Shown: positions 9,649-18,150, counted from the stretch's first letter. The stretch is DNA of 64,000 nt from Chitinophaga pinensis (GCA_945902745.1 CAMDNE010000003.1:1-64000), one strand, 5' to 3'. The notes: generated by a model not told the origin, from the sequence alone. Made by a program: numbers and translations.

Positions 9649-11064
9649 ATGTCAAATTTCATTGCAATTCAAGCAAAAGATTTAACTTATTTTACTGAAA
9701 TATTAGGTGAACGATGTTATGTTGATTCCGAAAATTTATTGGAATACAGTCACGATGAAACGGAAGATTTATCTTTCTTACCTGAAGTGGTTTTAAAACC
9801 TAATTCACCTGAAGAAGTTTCCAAAATACTTGCTTATTGCAATGCCAATAATATTGCTGTTACACCATCTGGAGCTCGAACTGGATTAAGTGGTGGGGCT
9901 TTACCTATTCATAAAGGTGTCGCTTTGTCCATGGAAAAATTCAACCGGATTCTTAAAATAGACGAAAAAAACCATCAAGTAACAACTGAACCTGGTGTTA
10001 TTACGCAAGTTTTACAAGATGCAGTAAAAGAAAAAGGATTATTTTATCCTCCTGATCCAGCAAGTAAAGGAAGTTGTTTTATTGGAGGTAATGTTTCTGA
10101 AAATTCAGGTGGTCCAAAAGCAGTAAAATACGGAGTAACCAAAGATTATGTTCTGAATCTTGAAGTTGTTTTACCGACTGGTGAAATCATTTGGACAGGT
10201 GCTAACGTTTTGAAAAATGCTACTGGTTATAATTTAACGCAATTAATTATCGGCTCAGAAGGAACTTTAGCCGTCATTACAAAAATTGTTTTGCGCCTTA
10301 TTCCCCACCCTACCCACGATTTATTAATGCTCGTTCCTTTTTTCGATGCTGAAAAAGCGTGTGAAGCTGTTGCTGCAATATTTAGAGCTGGAATTACCCC
10401 GAGTGGATTAGAATTCATGGAACGTGATGCGTTAACTTGGACTCAAAAATTTACTGGAGATCAAACTATTGAAGTAAAAGAAAATCATGCGGCACATTTA
10501 TTAATTGAAGTCGATGGATTTAACCAAGACATTTTAATGGCAGAATGTGAAAAAATCATGGAAGTATTAGAAGAATTCGAAACAGATGAAATTCTTTTTG
10601 CTGAAAGTGAAGCACAAAAAAATAGTCTTTGGTCTTTGAGAAGAAAAGTTGGGGAAGCCGTAAAATCTCAATCAATCTATAAGGAAGAAGATACTGTTGT
10701 GCCACGTTATGAATTACCACGATTATTACATTACGTTAAAACGATTGGTGAAAAATACGGTTTACATTCTGTTTGTTATGGTCATGCTGGAGATGGAAAT
10801 CTACATGTCAATATAATAAAAGGAGATTTATCCGATGAGCAATGGGAAAATGACCTTCCTTTAGCCATTCGAGAATTATTTACAGAAGTTGTTAAATTGG
10901 GTGGTACACTTTCTGGTGAACATGGAATTGGTTTGGTGCAACAATCTTATATGGATATTGCCTTTCCGGAAGTTAGTTTGAATTTAATGCGCAATATTAA
11001 GACTGTTTTTGATCCAAATGGAATATTGAATCCAGGGAAGATTTTTACAACAGAGAAGAATTAA
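9649..11064 (+). CDS. FAD-binding oxidoreductase, GlcD/D-lactate dehydrogenase family
   Basis: A 471-residue flavoprotein of the VAO/PCMH family. The N-terminal FAD-binding domain (about 45-225) has P-S-G-A-R-T-G-L-S-G-G-A, F-I-G-G-N-V-S-E-N-S-G-G-P and I-I-G-S-E-G-T-L-A-V-I-T. The C-terminal FAD-oxidase domain has Y-G-H-A-G-D-G-N-L-H-V-N and G-T-L-S-G-E-H-G-I-G. Members oxidise 2-hydroxy acids such as glycolate or D-lactate, passing electrons to an acceptor. No GlcE or GlcF gene is adjacent, so the substrate cannot be fixed; D-lactate or D-2-hydroxyglutarate are equally possible. No signal peptide. Confidence 0.9.
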   Translation: MSNFIAIQAKDLTYFTEILGERCYVDSENLLEYSHDETEDLSFLPEVVLKPNSPEEVSKILAYCNANNIAVTPSGARTGLSGGALPIHKGVALSMEKFNRILKIDEKNHQVTTEPGVITQVLQDAVKEKGLFYPPDPASKGSCFIGGNVSENSGGPKAVKYGVTKDYVLNLEVVLPTGEIIWTGANVLKNATGYNLTQLIIGSEGTLAVITKIVLRLIPHPTHDLLMLVPFFDAEKACEAVAAIFRAGITPSGLEFMERDALTWTQKFTGDQTIEVKENHAAHLLIEVDGFNQDILMAECEKIMEVLEEFETDEILFAESEAQKNSLWSLRRKVGEAVKSQSIYKEEDTVVPRYELPRLLHYVKTIGEKYGLHSVCYGHAGDGNLHVNIIKGDLSDEQWENDLPLAIRELFTEVVKLGGTLSGEHGIGLVQQSYMDIAFPEVSLNLMRNIKTVFDPNGILNPGKIFTTEKN

Positions 11065-11113
11065 TGATTTTGATTCACTAATTTCTTGAATTTAACTATT
11101 ACAAATACCAAGA

Positions 11114-11980
11114 ATGGTAAAAACAAAGCTCAAACTTCAAGATAAACTGCCTCTTACTTGCACGCGAACTGGTGCATGTTGTCATGGGAATTTAGTCAAG
11201 CTTAATCCATGGGAATTGTCGATCCTTGCCAAAGGAAAAAAAATGACAACAAGAGAATTTCGTGATTTGCATACCGAGTTTGGAGGGATTCGATTAAAAT
11301 TTAATGGGGATACTGATTCTAATGGCAGAAAGTCGTGCAACTTATATAGTCATAATCACGGCTGCAGCGTTCATTTAAGTCGTCCTTTAGCCTGCAGATT
11401 ATTTCCACTAGGCAGACAAATTCAAAGTAATGAAGTGAATTACATATACCAAGGAGAAGAATTCCCCTGTTCAATCGGTTGTCCTGATGTAGTCAATTTA
11501 CCCTATTTAAGTGTTGGTGAATATCTAGAAGGGCAGGAAACAAAATACTTTGAAGAAGCACAAGATGCATATTTAGAACTGATGCAAAATATCGCTGATG
11601 TTGCCTTCGTACTTCTTCTAGATAGCGGTTTAGCTAATTCCAAAAATCATGAAACGCTTAAAGAATGGAGAAAAATGGGCATCGAATCTCCGGAATCCCT
11701 AGTTAAAATAATTGGTAACGAATGGCTCGATCATTTGATGCTTCCGCATATAACTGAAAATCTAGAAAACCCTATTTTATTTGCTCAAACACACAACGAA
11801 ATACTGCAAGAAAGAGTTCAAGAAAAATTTGAAACGTTAAAAACGAATCAAGAATTTCACGAAGCAGCAGTTTTAATTATGGGAATGACATTGTATTTAG
11901 CTGCTGCCATTGGAGCAAATCCAAAAAACTTATCAGAATATTGGATTGATATAGCGAAGTCGCACGGAGCAAAAGAATAG
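11114..11980 (+). CDS. YkgJ-family cysteine-cluster protein
   Basis: A 288-residue protein with the CxCC-type cysteine cluster of the YkgJ/Fe-S-oxidoreductase-like family: C16, C22 and C23 in TCTRTGACCHG, then SCNLYSHNHGCSVHLSRPLA with a further cysteine just after, and F-P-C-S-I-G-C-P. Eight or so cysteines in the first 130 residues suggest a bound metal, zinc or an iron-sulphur cluster. The C-terminal half is alpha-helical with no known motif. Biochemical function in the family is unresolved. The gene starts 49 bp after the flavoprotein gene and may share its transcript. Confidence 0.8.
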   Translation: MVKTKLKLQDKLPLTCTRTGACCHGNLVKLNPWELSILAKGKKMTTREFRDLHTEFGGIRLKFNGDTDSNGRKSCNLYSHNHGCSVHLSRPLACRLFPLGRQIQSNEVNYIYQGEEFPCSIGCPDVVNLPYLSVGEYLEGQETKYFEEAQDAYLELMQNIADVAFVLLLDSGLANSKNHETLKEWRKMGIESPESLVKIIGNEWLDHLMLPHITENLENPILFAQTHNEILQERVQEKFETLKTNQEFHEAAVLIMGMTLYLAAAIGANPKNLSEYWIDIAKSHGAKE

Positions 11981-12016
11981 CTCAATTCAACTTAATAATT
12001 CAGGAATTAACTACGA

Positions 12017-12568
12017 TTAATTATTCAAAAAATTCATGTCTCCACTTTTCATTTGGCGATATGAATTGGCTAAATAAGCTAAGATAATTCTCATGGCATC
12101 AAACGCTTCTTCTGTTTCAGCACTGATTTCCTTTCCTTTCATTCGAAGTAAAAGCTTCATGTATAATGCATGAAACAATACTTCAATTTGATTCTTTTCT
12201 TTCAGATTCGAACGTTCTTTAAATTCTTCAATGTAAGGCGTTCCTGTTTCAAATAAAACACGATATTTCTCATCATTGGCTTGATTTAACAAAGTATTAT
12301 GTAAGAATGAAATCTCAACTAAAACATCTTTTAAATCGTGTAAATGACCCATTTTTTCAATTCTCTGAGATTTCATTTGCCCAATGATGTCTCTATACCA
12401 ATCCTTGTATTGTTCAATAAATGAATTATCTGGCAATTGTGGACGCACATAATTATCAATTATTGCATCTAAATCAAAGTTGTAAGCACGCACCAAATCT
12501 TCAATTTGGTACATGTACAACACGTATTCTGCGATATTCTCTACTTGCTTTTGACGTGCAATAAACAT
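12017..12568 (-). CDS. DUF4924 family protein
   Basis: A 183-residue all-helical cytoplasmic protein recognised as DUF4924, a family restricted to Bacteroidota, from the N-terminus FIARQKQVENIAEYVLYMYQ and the phrase H-L-H-D-L-K-D-V-L. There is no catalytic motif and no experimentally known role that I am aware of. It is the last of three closely spaced minus-strand genes, 6 bp after the OmpH-like gene. It faces the YkgJ-family gene convergently with a 36-bp gap and no visible terminator. Confidence 0.8.
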   Translation of the reverse strand: MFIARQKQVENIAEYVLYMYQIEDLVRAYNFDLDAIIDNYVRPQLPDNSFIEQYKDWYRDIIGQMKSQRIEKMGHLHDLKDVLVEISFLHNTLLNQANDEKYRVLFETGTPYIEEFKERSNLKEKNQIEVLFHALYMKLLLRMKGKEISAETEEAFDAMRIILAYLANSYRQMKSGDMNFLNN

Positions 12569-12574
12569 AGTTTT

Positions 12575-13177
12575 TTACTTCTTTGTGTCGTTTTCAATTT
12601 CTGCTTGCTGCTCATTTAAAAAAGCGGCGAACTCTTTACTTACATCCATAGCAGAATTGATATAATTGATTTGTCCACCCTGCCCGTGAATCAGTAGGAT
12701 ATCAATGTTATTTTTCTCACTGAATTGCTTTCCAAATGCTTCAATTTTTTTACTAATGGTTTCAAGTTTCTCCATTGTTTCTTTTTCCAATCTAGCACCT
12801 TCATTTTGCTGATATTGCATTAAATCAGATTCCATTTGTTGTGCACGTTGTTGAATTTGAGCTTGTTCATTTTCTGATAGTAAACCACTTCTCAATTTCT
12901 CGTTGTTCTTCATTATATAATTCTGATATTCTTTAGACCTGCGCTCAACTTCCTTTTGAAAGGCAGTTTGCTTTTTCGTAACAATCGCTTCCTCTTTCTT
13001 AAAGTATTCAAATGTAACTTTCAAACTATCACTGTTATAGAAAGCTATTTTCAAGCCTTTCATATCTCTTGCTACGACCTTAGGCGTTGAATTTTCTTTT
13101 ACCTTTTCTTTCTTACCGCAAGCTGTAATTCCTAACAAAACAACACTTGTCAAAACCAATAATTTATTCATAATCAT
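12575..13177 (-). CDS. OmpH/Skp-like periplasmic chaperone, lipoprotein form
   Basis: A 200-residue protein with a lipoprotein signal (MIMNKLLVLTSVVLLGITAC, cysteine 20). A long charged coiled coil follows (about 60-150, rich in Glu, Lys and Gln), then a small beta-rich end (I-D-I-L-L-I-H-G-Q-G-G-Q-I-N-Y). This is the Skp/OmpH fold: trimeric jellyfish-shaped chaperones that hold unfolded outer-membrane proteins in the periplasm. Classical Skp is soluble, and the lipid anchor is a variation also found in Bacteroidota. Translation may start at Met1 or Met3. The upstream 99-residue gene ends one base before this ATG. Confidence 0.8.
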   Translation of the reverse strand: MIMNKLLVLTSVVLLGITACGKKEKVKENSTPKVVARDMKGLKIAFYNSDSLKVTFEYFKKEEAIVTKKQTAFQKEVERRSKEYQNYIMKNNEKLRSGLLSENEQAQIQQRAQQMESDLMQYQQNEGARLEKETMEKLETISKKIEAFGKQFSEKNNIDILLIHGQGGQINYINSAMDVSKEFAAFLNEQQAEIENDTKK

Positions 13178-13178
13178 T

Positions 13179-13478
13179 TTATAATTGATTTGTATTTTTT
13201 TTAAATTCCGTTTCCCAATCAGCGCGCATTTCTATAAAACGCTTTAAGCAATTGGAAAGTAATTCTGGTGATATCATTTTTTCTACTTCTTCCAGAGAGT
13301 TAACATCCAATTCTCCAATCTTAAAAAGCTGTTCAAATTGACCCAACTCTATCTTTACAATGTATTTTGCATTGTAATTCAAAAGTTGAATTTTGTATCG
13401 TTCGTGTGGAATGTCTTTTAAAAGTCTCAAAGATTCAATTTTCAACAAAAATAACAGAAATCTGTCTATAGAAATCAC
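13179..13478 (-). CDS. Small hypothetical protein
   Basis: A 99-residue protein I do not recognise. It is mixed alpha/beta and acidic toward the C-terminus (S-L-E-E-V-E-K-M-I-S-P-E), with no signal peptide or membrane segment. The only plausible start is a GTG at 13478, just 5 bases from the T-tract of the preceding terminator, so the true start could be further in. Its stop is one base from the ATG of the OmpH-like gene, which supports it as a translated, coupled member of the operon with OmpH and DUF4924. Confidence 0.55.
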   Translation of the reverse strand: MISIDRFLLFLLKIESLRLLKDIPHERYKIQLLNYNAKYIVKIELGQFEQLFKIGELDVNSLEEVEKMISPELLSNCLKRFIEMRADWETEFKKNTNQL

Positions 13479-13483
13479 AAAGC

Positions 13484-13512
13484 AAAAAAAAACACCTCTT
13501 TAGAAGGTGTTT
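13484..13512 (-). terminator. Rho-independent terminator after the SiaC-like gene
   Basis: On the minus strand, AACACCT (13511-13505) pairs with AGGTGTT (13497-13491) around a 7-nt loop, followed by a run of T (A-run at 13484-13490 on plus). It separates the SiaC-like gene from the 99-residue gene. Confidence 0.75.
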
Positions 13513-13533
13513 CAATCTATTTATTCATAAAAT

Positions 13534-13935
13534 TTAAACTGCCATGGCAATATCCATATCAATGTATTCTTTAAATACAAACGGAACCTTAACCATATAC
13601 GCATAATCTTGTCCAACTTCGTACATGTCTTCATCTGTTTCACGGTATAGCCATTCAACATGGACATCATTTCCAACTTCTGCAAGTTCATTTAGCTTAT
13701 ATAATAAGAACAAAATCCTTTTAGATGATGAAATATTGAAATATTCTAAATCAATTTTTACAACAGTTGATCCATTTGGATTCAATAAATACGTTTCAAA
13801 CCAATTTAATACTGGCAACCAAAATTCATCTGGTTGGTCAGGGATTGAACGGCCTTTAATCTCCATCACACCGCTTTTACCATTGAAATGGATAAATGGG
13901 GTCTGTGGAGTCGCATTAATGTATAATTCTTCCAT
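13534..13935 (-). CDS. SiaC-like regulatory protein (DUF1987)
   Basis: A 133-residue cytoplasmic protein of the DUF1987/SiaC family, recognised from T-P-F-I-H-F-N, S-G-V-M-E-I-K-G-R-S-I-P, the central K-I-D-L-E-Y-F-N-I-S-S-S-K and V-E-W-L-Y. In Pseudomonas, SiaC is a small partner-binding switch: kinase SiaB phosphorylates Thr68, phosphatase SiaA reverses this, and unphosphorylated SiaC activates a diguanylate cyclase. Here residue 68 is Ile (codon 13732-13734), followed by Ser69-71. No SiaA, SiaB or cyclase gene is in the window. The gene stands alone, with its own terminator downstream. Confidence 0.8.
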   Translation of the reverse strand: MEELYINATPQTPFIHFNGKSGVMEIKGRSIPDQPDEFWLPVLNWFETYLLNPNGSTVVKIDLEYFNISSSKRILFLLYKLNELAEVGNDVHVEWLYRETDEDMYEVGQDYAYMVKVPFVFKEYIDMDIAMAV

Positions 13936-14077
13936 AAATCAAACAATTTATACTGCAATTTGCATATTATTATTCAGAGTGATTCAACTTTTCTACCAAT
14001 GACAAAAAATGATAGATGAACTGCAAATATCATCGACTAAAGTAATAATAAATTGTTTAAATAGTAGTTTTGATTGA

Positions 14078-14911
14078 CTAAAATGTACTTTTTATCGAAT
14101 ATTCGGACAAAAGCTCTATTGGTTTAGTGATTACAACACCTAAATTCAAATGCCGTTTTAAGAGTAGTTCTTTGATTATTATTTGGTTATAATGCGCATA
14201 ACTTCCAACAAAACAAATTGTTTTATTAACTAAAGTTGCGGGGAAAAATTTCTCAATAAAATATGAAATATTCTCACGATGAAGTTGTTGAATTTCTAAA
14301 TTTAAGGAGCCAGAAAAAATTCCAGATAAACTAGCAATGAATTCCTTATTTGATGGGGCGTTACTATCTAAACTCTTAAAACCTCCTGTATTTAAAGTCG
14401 ATTCAATTTCCCTTTTCGTTTCCAATGAAAATTTATCTTTCAAATAGTAATCAATTAGCAATTTCCCAAAGTAAAAACCACTTCCTTCATCACCAATCAA
14501 TGGTCCTAATCCACCGTAAACATTTTTTATTTGATGATTTTCAATTTCAGACAAAACTGCCCCTGTCCCTAATATTCCTATCCAGCCATCTTCATTCCCA
14601 AAACAAGCCCTCGCTGCAGCGAGAATATCGGATTCTACTTGAACATCTTTAAACCCCCAATTCTGAAAAACTAATTTGACCTTGGTTCTATTTGGTTCTT
14701 TTAAACATCCACTCCCATAAAAATGGACTTCCAAATCTTTAATAACGCTATATTTTTTCCAAAACGACTTGTTTGTTTCAATCCATTCTTCTGACATTAG
14801 GTTTGGATGATAGGAAGCTGTTGTAAAATAGTTTTTATTACCTAAAACATCTACAAAACACCAATCTGTTTTGGTTCCTCCGCTATCGGCTATCAAATAG
14901 GATTTTTTCAT
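14078..14911 (-). CDS. N-acetylglucosamine kinase-type sugar kinase (BadF/BadG family)
   Basis: A 277-residue ASKHA-fold kinase starting at the ATG at 14911; an upstream in-frame extension exists only via TTG and lacks family similarity. ATP-site motifs are the N-terminal I-A-D-S-G-G-T-K-T-D-W, I-G-I-L-G-T-G-A-V-L-S and G-P-L-I-G-D-E-G-S-G-F-Y-F-G. Homologues phosphorylate N-acetylglucosamine or related amino sugars with ATP, which would fit recycling of peptidoglycan or use of chitin. Substrate preference cannot be read from sequence. It is divergent from the protein-kinase gene, with 92 bp between the two starts. Confidence 0.85.
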   Translation of the reverse strand: MKKSYLIADSGGTKTDWCFVDVLGNKNYFTTASYHPNLMSEEWIETNKSFWKKYSVIKDLEVHFYGSGCLKEPNRTKVKLVFQNWGFKDVQVESDILAAARACFGNEDGWIGILGTGAVLSEIENHQIKNVYGGLGPLIGDEGSGFYFGKLLIDYYLKDKFSLETKREIESTLNTGGFKSLDSNAPSNKEFIASLSGIFSGSLNLEIQQLHRENISYFIEKFFPATLVNKTICFVGSYAHYNQIIIKELLLKRHLNLGVVITKPIELLSEYSIKSTF

Positions 14912-15003
14912 TATTGAAAAGTAAAAAGAATTTGAAACATAATTGGATATTAATTCTAAAAACAAGGTGTTTCTAATTCCTTTTTTGTTCTTTTGATTTG
15001 AAG

Positions 15004-15894
15004 ATGTCGAATTTATTACAAAAATATTCTATAAAAAAGTCCCTTGGAACGCAATCGAAGCGAAAATTTGGAGCAGTATATTTGGTCCAAAACAAACTCA
15101 CGCTAGAATTAGCTGTGCTGAAATCGCTCGTTAAAACAGAACTGAATTTTCAATTACAAGCGCGTCTTTTGAAAGAAGCAACCTTTTCCTTTAATACTCT
15201 TGGATTACCAAAAACTATTGATTTTTTTGAGACTGAAACTGAGATAATTGTGCTTAAAAACTATTCAGAAGGAATGTCATTAGATGAATATTGGCAGACG
15301 ATAAAGAGAAGAAAAAGAATTGAAGTATTTCAAATTATCCTACCCAAACTAATTCACTTATTACAAATTTTGGTAGAACAAAAAATAGTTCATTGCGATT
15401 TAAAACCAAGCAACATAATTATACACGAAGAGAATGGACAAATTGAAGTAAAACTAATTGACTTCGGAATGGCATTGAGAACTGATGAAGAAAATCACCG
15501 TCAAACTCTTTTTCCTTTAGGATATGCAGCACCTGAGTTATTATTGAATAAACTTGAAATCGTAGACCAACGAACAGATCAGTTTTCACTCGGAATAATT
15601 ATTTGGAAACTTTTTACAGATAAATTGCCATTAATGCATCCTAATCCAAGCATTTTTACAAATTTACAATTAACACACCCTTTGCCCGATGATGTTGAAT
15701 TACCAAAAGGATTTTATCCAATTCTTCTCAAAATGTGCAATAAACATCAGTTTAAAACAGCGCCTAACTTGATTTCTAAAGAAGAAATACTTAACAATTT
15801 AACTGAAGGTATAAATGGACGGTTCGATAATTATGATGAAATTCTACTTTCTTTTCAATCCATTCCTATACGAAGAAATTTATTTTGGTTTTAA
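15004..15894 (+). CDS. Serine/threonine protein kinase, stand-alone catalytic domain
   Basis: A 296-residue Hanks-type kinase. Lys40 (A-V-L-K), likely helix-C Glu58, catalytic loop H130-C131-D132-L-K-P-S-N137, D153-F-G, the G-Y-A-A-P-E segment and D-Q-F-S-L-G are all present, so it should be active. Two oddities: the catalytic HRD motif is HCD, which makes it a non-RD kinase, and the glycine-rich loop is loose (G-T-Q-S-K-R-K-F-G-A-V). There is no membrane segment or sensor domain, and the protein ends about 40 residues after the usual kinase fold. The ATG at 15004 is preferred to an in-frame TTG six bases earlier. The stop overlaps that of the convergent neighbour. Confidence 0.85.
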   Translation: MSNLLQKYSIKKSLGTQSKRKFGAVYLVQNKLTLELAVLKSLVKTELNFQLQARLLKEATFSFNTLGLPKTIDFFETETEIIVLKNYSEGMSLDEYWQTIKRRKRIEVFQIILPKLIHLLQILVEQKIVHCDLKPSNIIIHEENGQIEVKLIDFGMALRTDEENHRQTLFPLGYAAPELLLNKLEIVDQRTDQFSLGIIIWKLFTDKLPLMHPNPSIFTNLQLTHPLPDDVELPKGFYPILLKMCNKHQFKTAPNLISKEEILNNLTEGINGRFDNYDEILLSFQSIPIRRNLFWF

Positions 15895-16547
15895 AAGAAG
15901 TCTTTTCGGAACCCTATGTTAAATGAGAACAAAAGAGGAGCATATAGCGTATTTACAACACTACTCGCCGTTGCATTACTAGCAGTTGACGTTATAAGAT
16001 AAGCAAAGTTCGCATCAAAATACATGGTTCCGATTCCAGCAAATGTATATTTCACCCCGCCTCCTAAGCCAAAGCCAAGATTAAAAATTGAACCTTTTGG
16101 CATTTCTGTAGATGGCAAACTATATAATACTTGATCATAGTCACCATACGTTCTTTTTATTGAGTTGAATGCCAACAATAAATTAGCTCCACCATAACCA
16201 CCAAATCCAGAATCATACCCATTACCAACATAATATCTATTTCCTCCTTCGAGAATTGTGTAATTCATTGAATTCACATAACTGATTGTCTGAAACCCTG
16301 TTAAATCAGCAGTTTGAACAAAAGTTGAATTTGTTATTGATTCTTTTTGTCTTGCGTAAAAAGAAATTCTTGCATAAAGAGAATTCTGATCATTTCTAGG
16401 TAATTCACCTCCTATATGCATTCCGATAAAGGGTTTTGCAGTAGTTCCAAATCCTTTAAGGACAGATGCACCACCTGAAACCCCGAACTGTCCCATTACG
16501 TTCAATGAACCTAATACAAGTGCTATTATTACTAAATACTTTCTCAT
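15891..16547 (-). CDS. Outer-membrane beta-barrel protein, hypothetical
   Basis: A 218-residue protein with signal peptide MRKYLVIIALVLGSLNVMGQ. The mature part has alternating strands and Gly/Tyr/Phe-rich turns (G-G-Y-G-G-A-N-L-L-L-A-F, G-L-G-G-G-V-K-Y-T-F) and a terminal strand F-S-F-N-I-G-F-R-K-D-F-F ending in Phe, the usual C-terminal signal for outer-membrane insertion. The start at 16547 gives an ATGA overlap with the stop of the tag gene and places the signal peptide at the N-terminus, so it is preferred to the ATG at 16559. No specific function is assignable. Confidence 0.75.
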   Translation of the reverse strand: MRKYLVIIALVLGSLNVMGQFGVSGGASVLKGFGTTAKPFIGMHIGGELPRNDQNSLYARISFYARQKESITNSTFVQTADLTGFQTISYVNSMNYTILEGGNRYYVGNGYDSGFGGYGGANLLLAFNSIKRTYGDYDQVLYSLPSTEMPKGSIFNLGFGLGGGVKYTFAGIGTMYFDANFAYLITSTASNATASSVVNTLYAPLLFSFNIGFRKDFF

Positions 16548-17086
16548 AATTCTAACCATTTTGGATTTGTTTTTTTTACGACATCAAAAATTATGCAATT
16601 TTCATCATGAGCCCCCTTTAAATATCCAGTGCTCATTAAAAATTCATTAACAATTTCCCCTCCTACAAATTTAAACGTCTTTTTGAATAAAATAGTCCAT
16701 TCTTCTTTTGATTTTGGATGATTTCTATCCAACCAATTTTTAAAAGATCCTAAATCCTCATTAAAATGTTGAATTTGTTGTGCATTGTATACAACAGACC
16801 TAACTTTTAATTTATTGCGTATAATTCCAGCGTTTGTTAATAATTCTTGAATTTTAATTTCGTCATAACTTGCAATTTTAGCTATTGAATAATTATCAAA
16901 CGCTTTTCGAAAATTTTGTTTCTTATTTAATATTGTTCCCCAAGATAATCCTGCTTGATTGATTTCCAAAATTAACCGTCCGAACAACTCATTATCGTCC
17001 TCAATTGGGAAACCATATTGACTTTCATGATAATTTCTATGCGCATCATGTTCTTCTCTTCCATTACAAAAACTGCAATAACTCAT
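16544..17086 (-). CDS. tag: DNA-3-methyladenine glycosylase I
   Basis: A 180-residue base-excision repair glycosylase that removes 3-methyladenine from alkylated DNA. Family signatures: N-terminal M-S-Y-C-S-F-C-N-G (zinc cysteine region), Y-H-E-S-Q-Y-G-F-P-I-E-D-D-N-E-L-F, L-E-I-N-Q-A-G-L-S-W-G-T-I-L-N-K-K, and the C-terminal zinc pair G-A-H-D-E-N-C. The start is the ATG at 17086; an in-frame TTG further upstream is part of the promoter element TATATTTG. The downstream outer-membrane gene overlaps by 4 bp, an operon pairing with no evident functional logic. Confidence 0.92.
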   Translation of the reverse strand: MSYCSFCNGREEHDAHRNYHESQYGFPIEDDNELFGRLILEINQAGLSWGTILNKKQNFRKAFDNYSIAKIASYDEIKIQELLTNAGIIRNKLKVRSVVYNAQQIQHFNEDLGSFKNWLDRNHPKSKEEWTILFKKTFKFVGGEIVNEFLMSTGYLKGAHDENCIIFDVVKKTNPKWLEL

Positions 17087-17104
17087 CCTCAAAAAATTAT
17101 TAAT

Positions 17105-17112
17105 CAAATATA
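17105..17112 (-). promoter_or_regulatory. -7 promoter element for tag
   Basis: On the minus strand this reads TATATTTG, a perfect TAnnTTTG, 18 nt upstream of the tag ATG. It faces a similar element at 17183-17190 for the divergent gene. Confidence 0.5.
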
Positions 17113-17182
17113 TGACGTATAATCTTTATAAAAAGTTAATTTAAAATTAATTAGCATATTTTTTATTCTTTAAATACAATTG

Positions 17183-17190
17183 TATATTTG
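17183..17190 (+). promoter_or_regulatory. -7 promoter element for the SdiA-regulated-type gene
   Basis: TATATTTG on the plus strand, 15 nt before the ATG at 17206. It is identical to the element serving tag on the other strand. Confidence 0.5.
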
Positions 17191-17205
17191 TTTTACATTA
17201 AAACC

Positions 17206-18150
17206 ATGTCGAAACAAATTTATTTTTCGTTTATCATTGCTGCTTTGTCTTTTATTACCGTAAAACGTATTCAAAAGGCTGGTGTTGAGCATTTTTATTT
17301 GCTTGAAACACTATTTCAAAAAGAAGATGGATGGTTCAATTTCGAAAAACCTGAATTTATTTTAAATCTACCTTTCGAATTAAGAGAAATATCTGGAGTT
17401 ACAAAGCTTGAAGGAAACGAAATTGCATGTGTTCAAGATGAAAATGGAATTATTTTCGTTTATAATTTAGATGCAGATTCAATAATTCGGCAATTTCAAT
17501 TTGGACAAAATGGCGATTACGAAGGAATTACACTTGTCGATAGTACTTTTTATGTATTACGAAGTGATGCTACATTAATCGAAATCAATTCCCCTTGGGA
17601 TTCATCACACGTAATTGAAACCAAATTAAACATTCCAAATTTGGATAATGAAGGTTTATGTTACGACCAACGAACGAATAGTTTATTATTAGCACCTAAA
17701 AGCAAAACAGGTAAAGGTCCAGAATTCAAAGATAGCAGATCGATTTATTCAATTGATTTAGCAACAAAAAAATTGAATGAAAAACCCTTATTTGTAATTA
17801 GTGTATCAGAAATTGAAGCTTTTGCGAACGAAAAAGGTATTCCATTGCCACAAAAACTTTCAAAATTATCTGCTGATAGTATTTCAGCTCTAAAATTTTT
17901 ACCTTCCAAATTAGCTGTGCATCCTAAAACAGATGAAATTTATATTCTTTCTGCAATAGACCATACAATGGCAGTTTACACTAAAACAGGTGAATTAATT
18001 AATTTCATTTGTTTAGATTCAGATCTATTCAATAAACCGGAAGGAATTACCTTTCTTGAGAATGGTGATTTGATTATCACAAATGAAGGTCAATTGGGCT
18101 TACCTACTTTGCTTAAATTTCAATGGCAAAAATTGGAAAAGAAAAAATAG
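17206..18150 (+). CDS. SdiA-regulated (YjiK-like) propeller protein
   Basis: A 314-residue exported or membrane-anchored protein with a hydrophobic N-terminus (MSKQIYFSFIIAALSFITV). The body is a YncE/YjiK-type beta-propeller of the SdiA-regulated family, with L-R-E-I-S-G-V-T, G-D-Y-E-G-I-T-L-V, N-L-D-N-E-G-L-C-Y-D and K-P-E-G-I-T-F-L-E-N-G-D-L-I-I-T-N-E-G. The acidic loops probably bind calcium or hold the blades together. The role in cells is unknown for the family. The ATG at 17206 is chosen over a TTG inside the promoter element. Confidence 0.8.
   Translation: MSKQIYFSFIIAALSFITVKRIQKAGVEHFYLLETLFQKEDGWFNFEKPEFILNLPFELREISGVTKLEGNEIACVQDENGIIFVYNLDADSIIRQFQFGQNGDYEGITLVDSTFYVLRSDATLIEINSPWDSSHVIETKLNIPNLDNEGLCYDQRTNSLLLAPKSKTGKGPEFKDSRSIYSIDLATKKLNEKPLFVISVSEIEAFANEKGIPLPQKLSKLSADSISALKFLPSKLAVHPKTDEIYILSAIDHTMAVYTKTGELINFICLDSDLFNKPEGITFLENGDLIITNEGQLGLPTLLKFQWQKLEKKK

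Noticed and set aside
13625-14002. 125-codon open frame on the plus strand over the SiaC-like gene
   Set aside because: It is fully antisense to a recognised family gene, has low-complexity composition and no domain features.
12017-16547. A defence island around the protein kinase and SiaC-like genes
   Set aside because: No nuclease, restriction, toxin or phage-related gene is present. The neighbours are envelope and metabolic genes with normal spacing.
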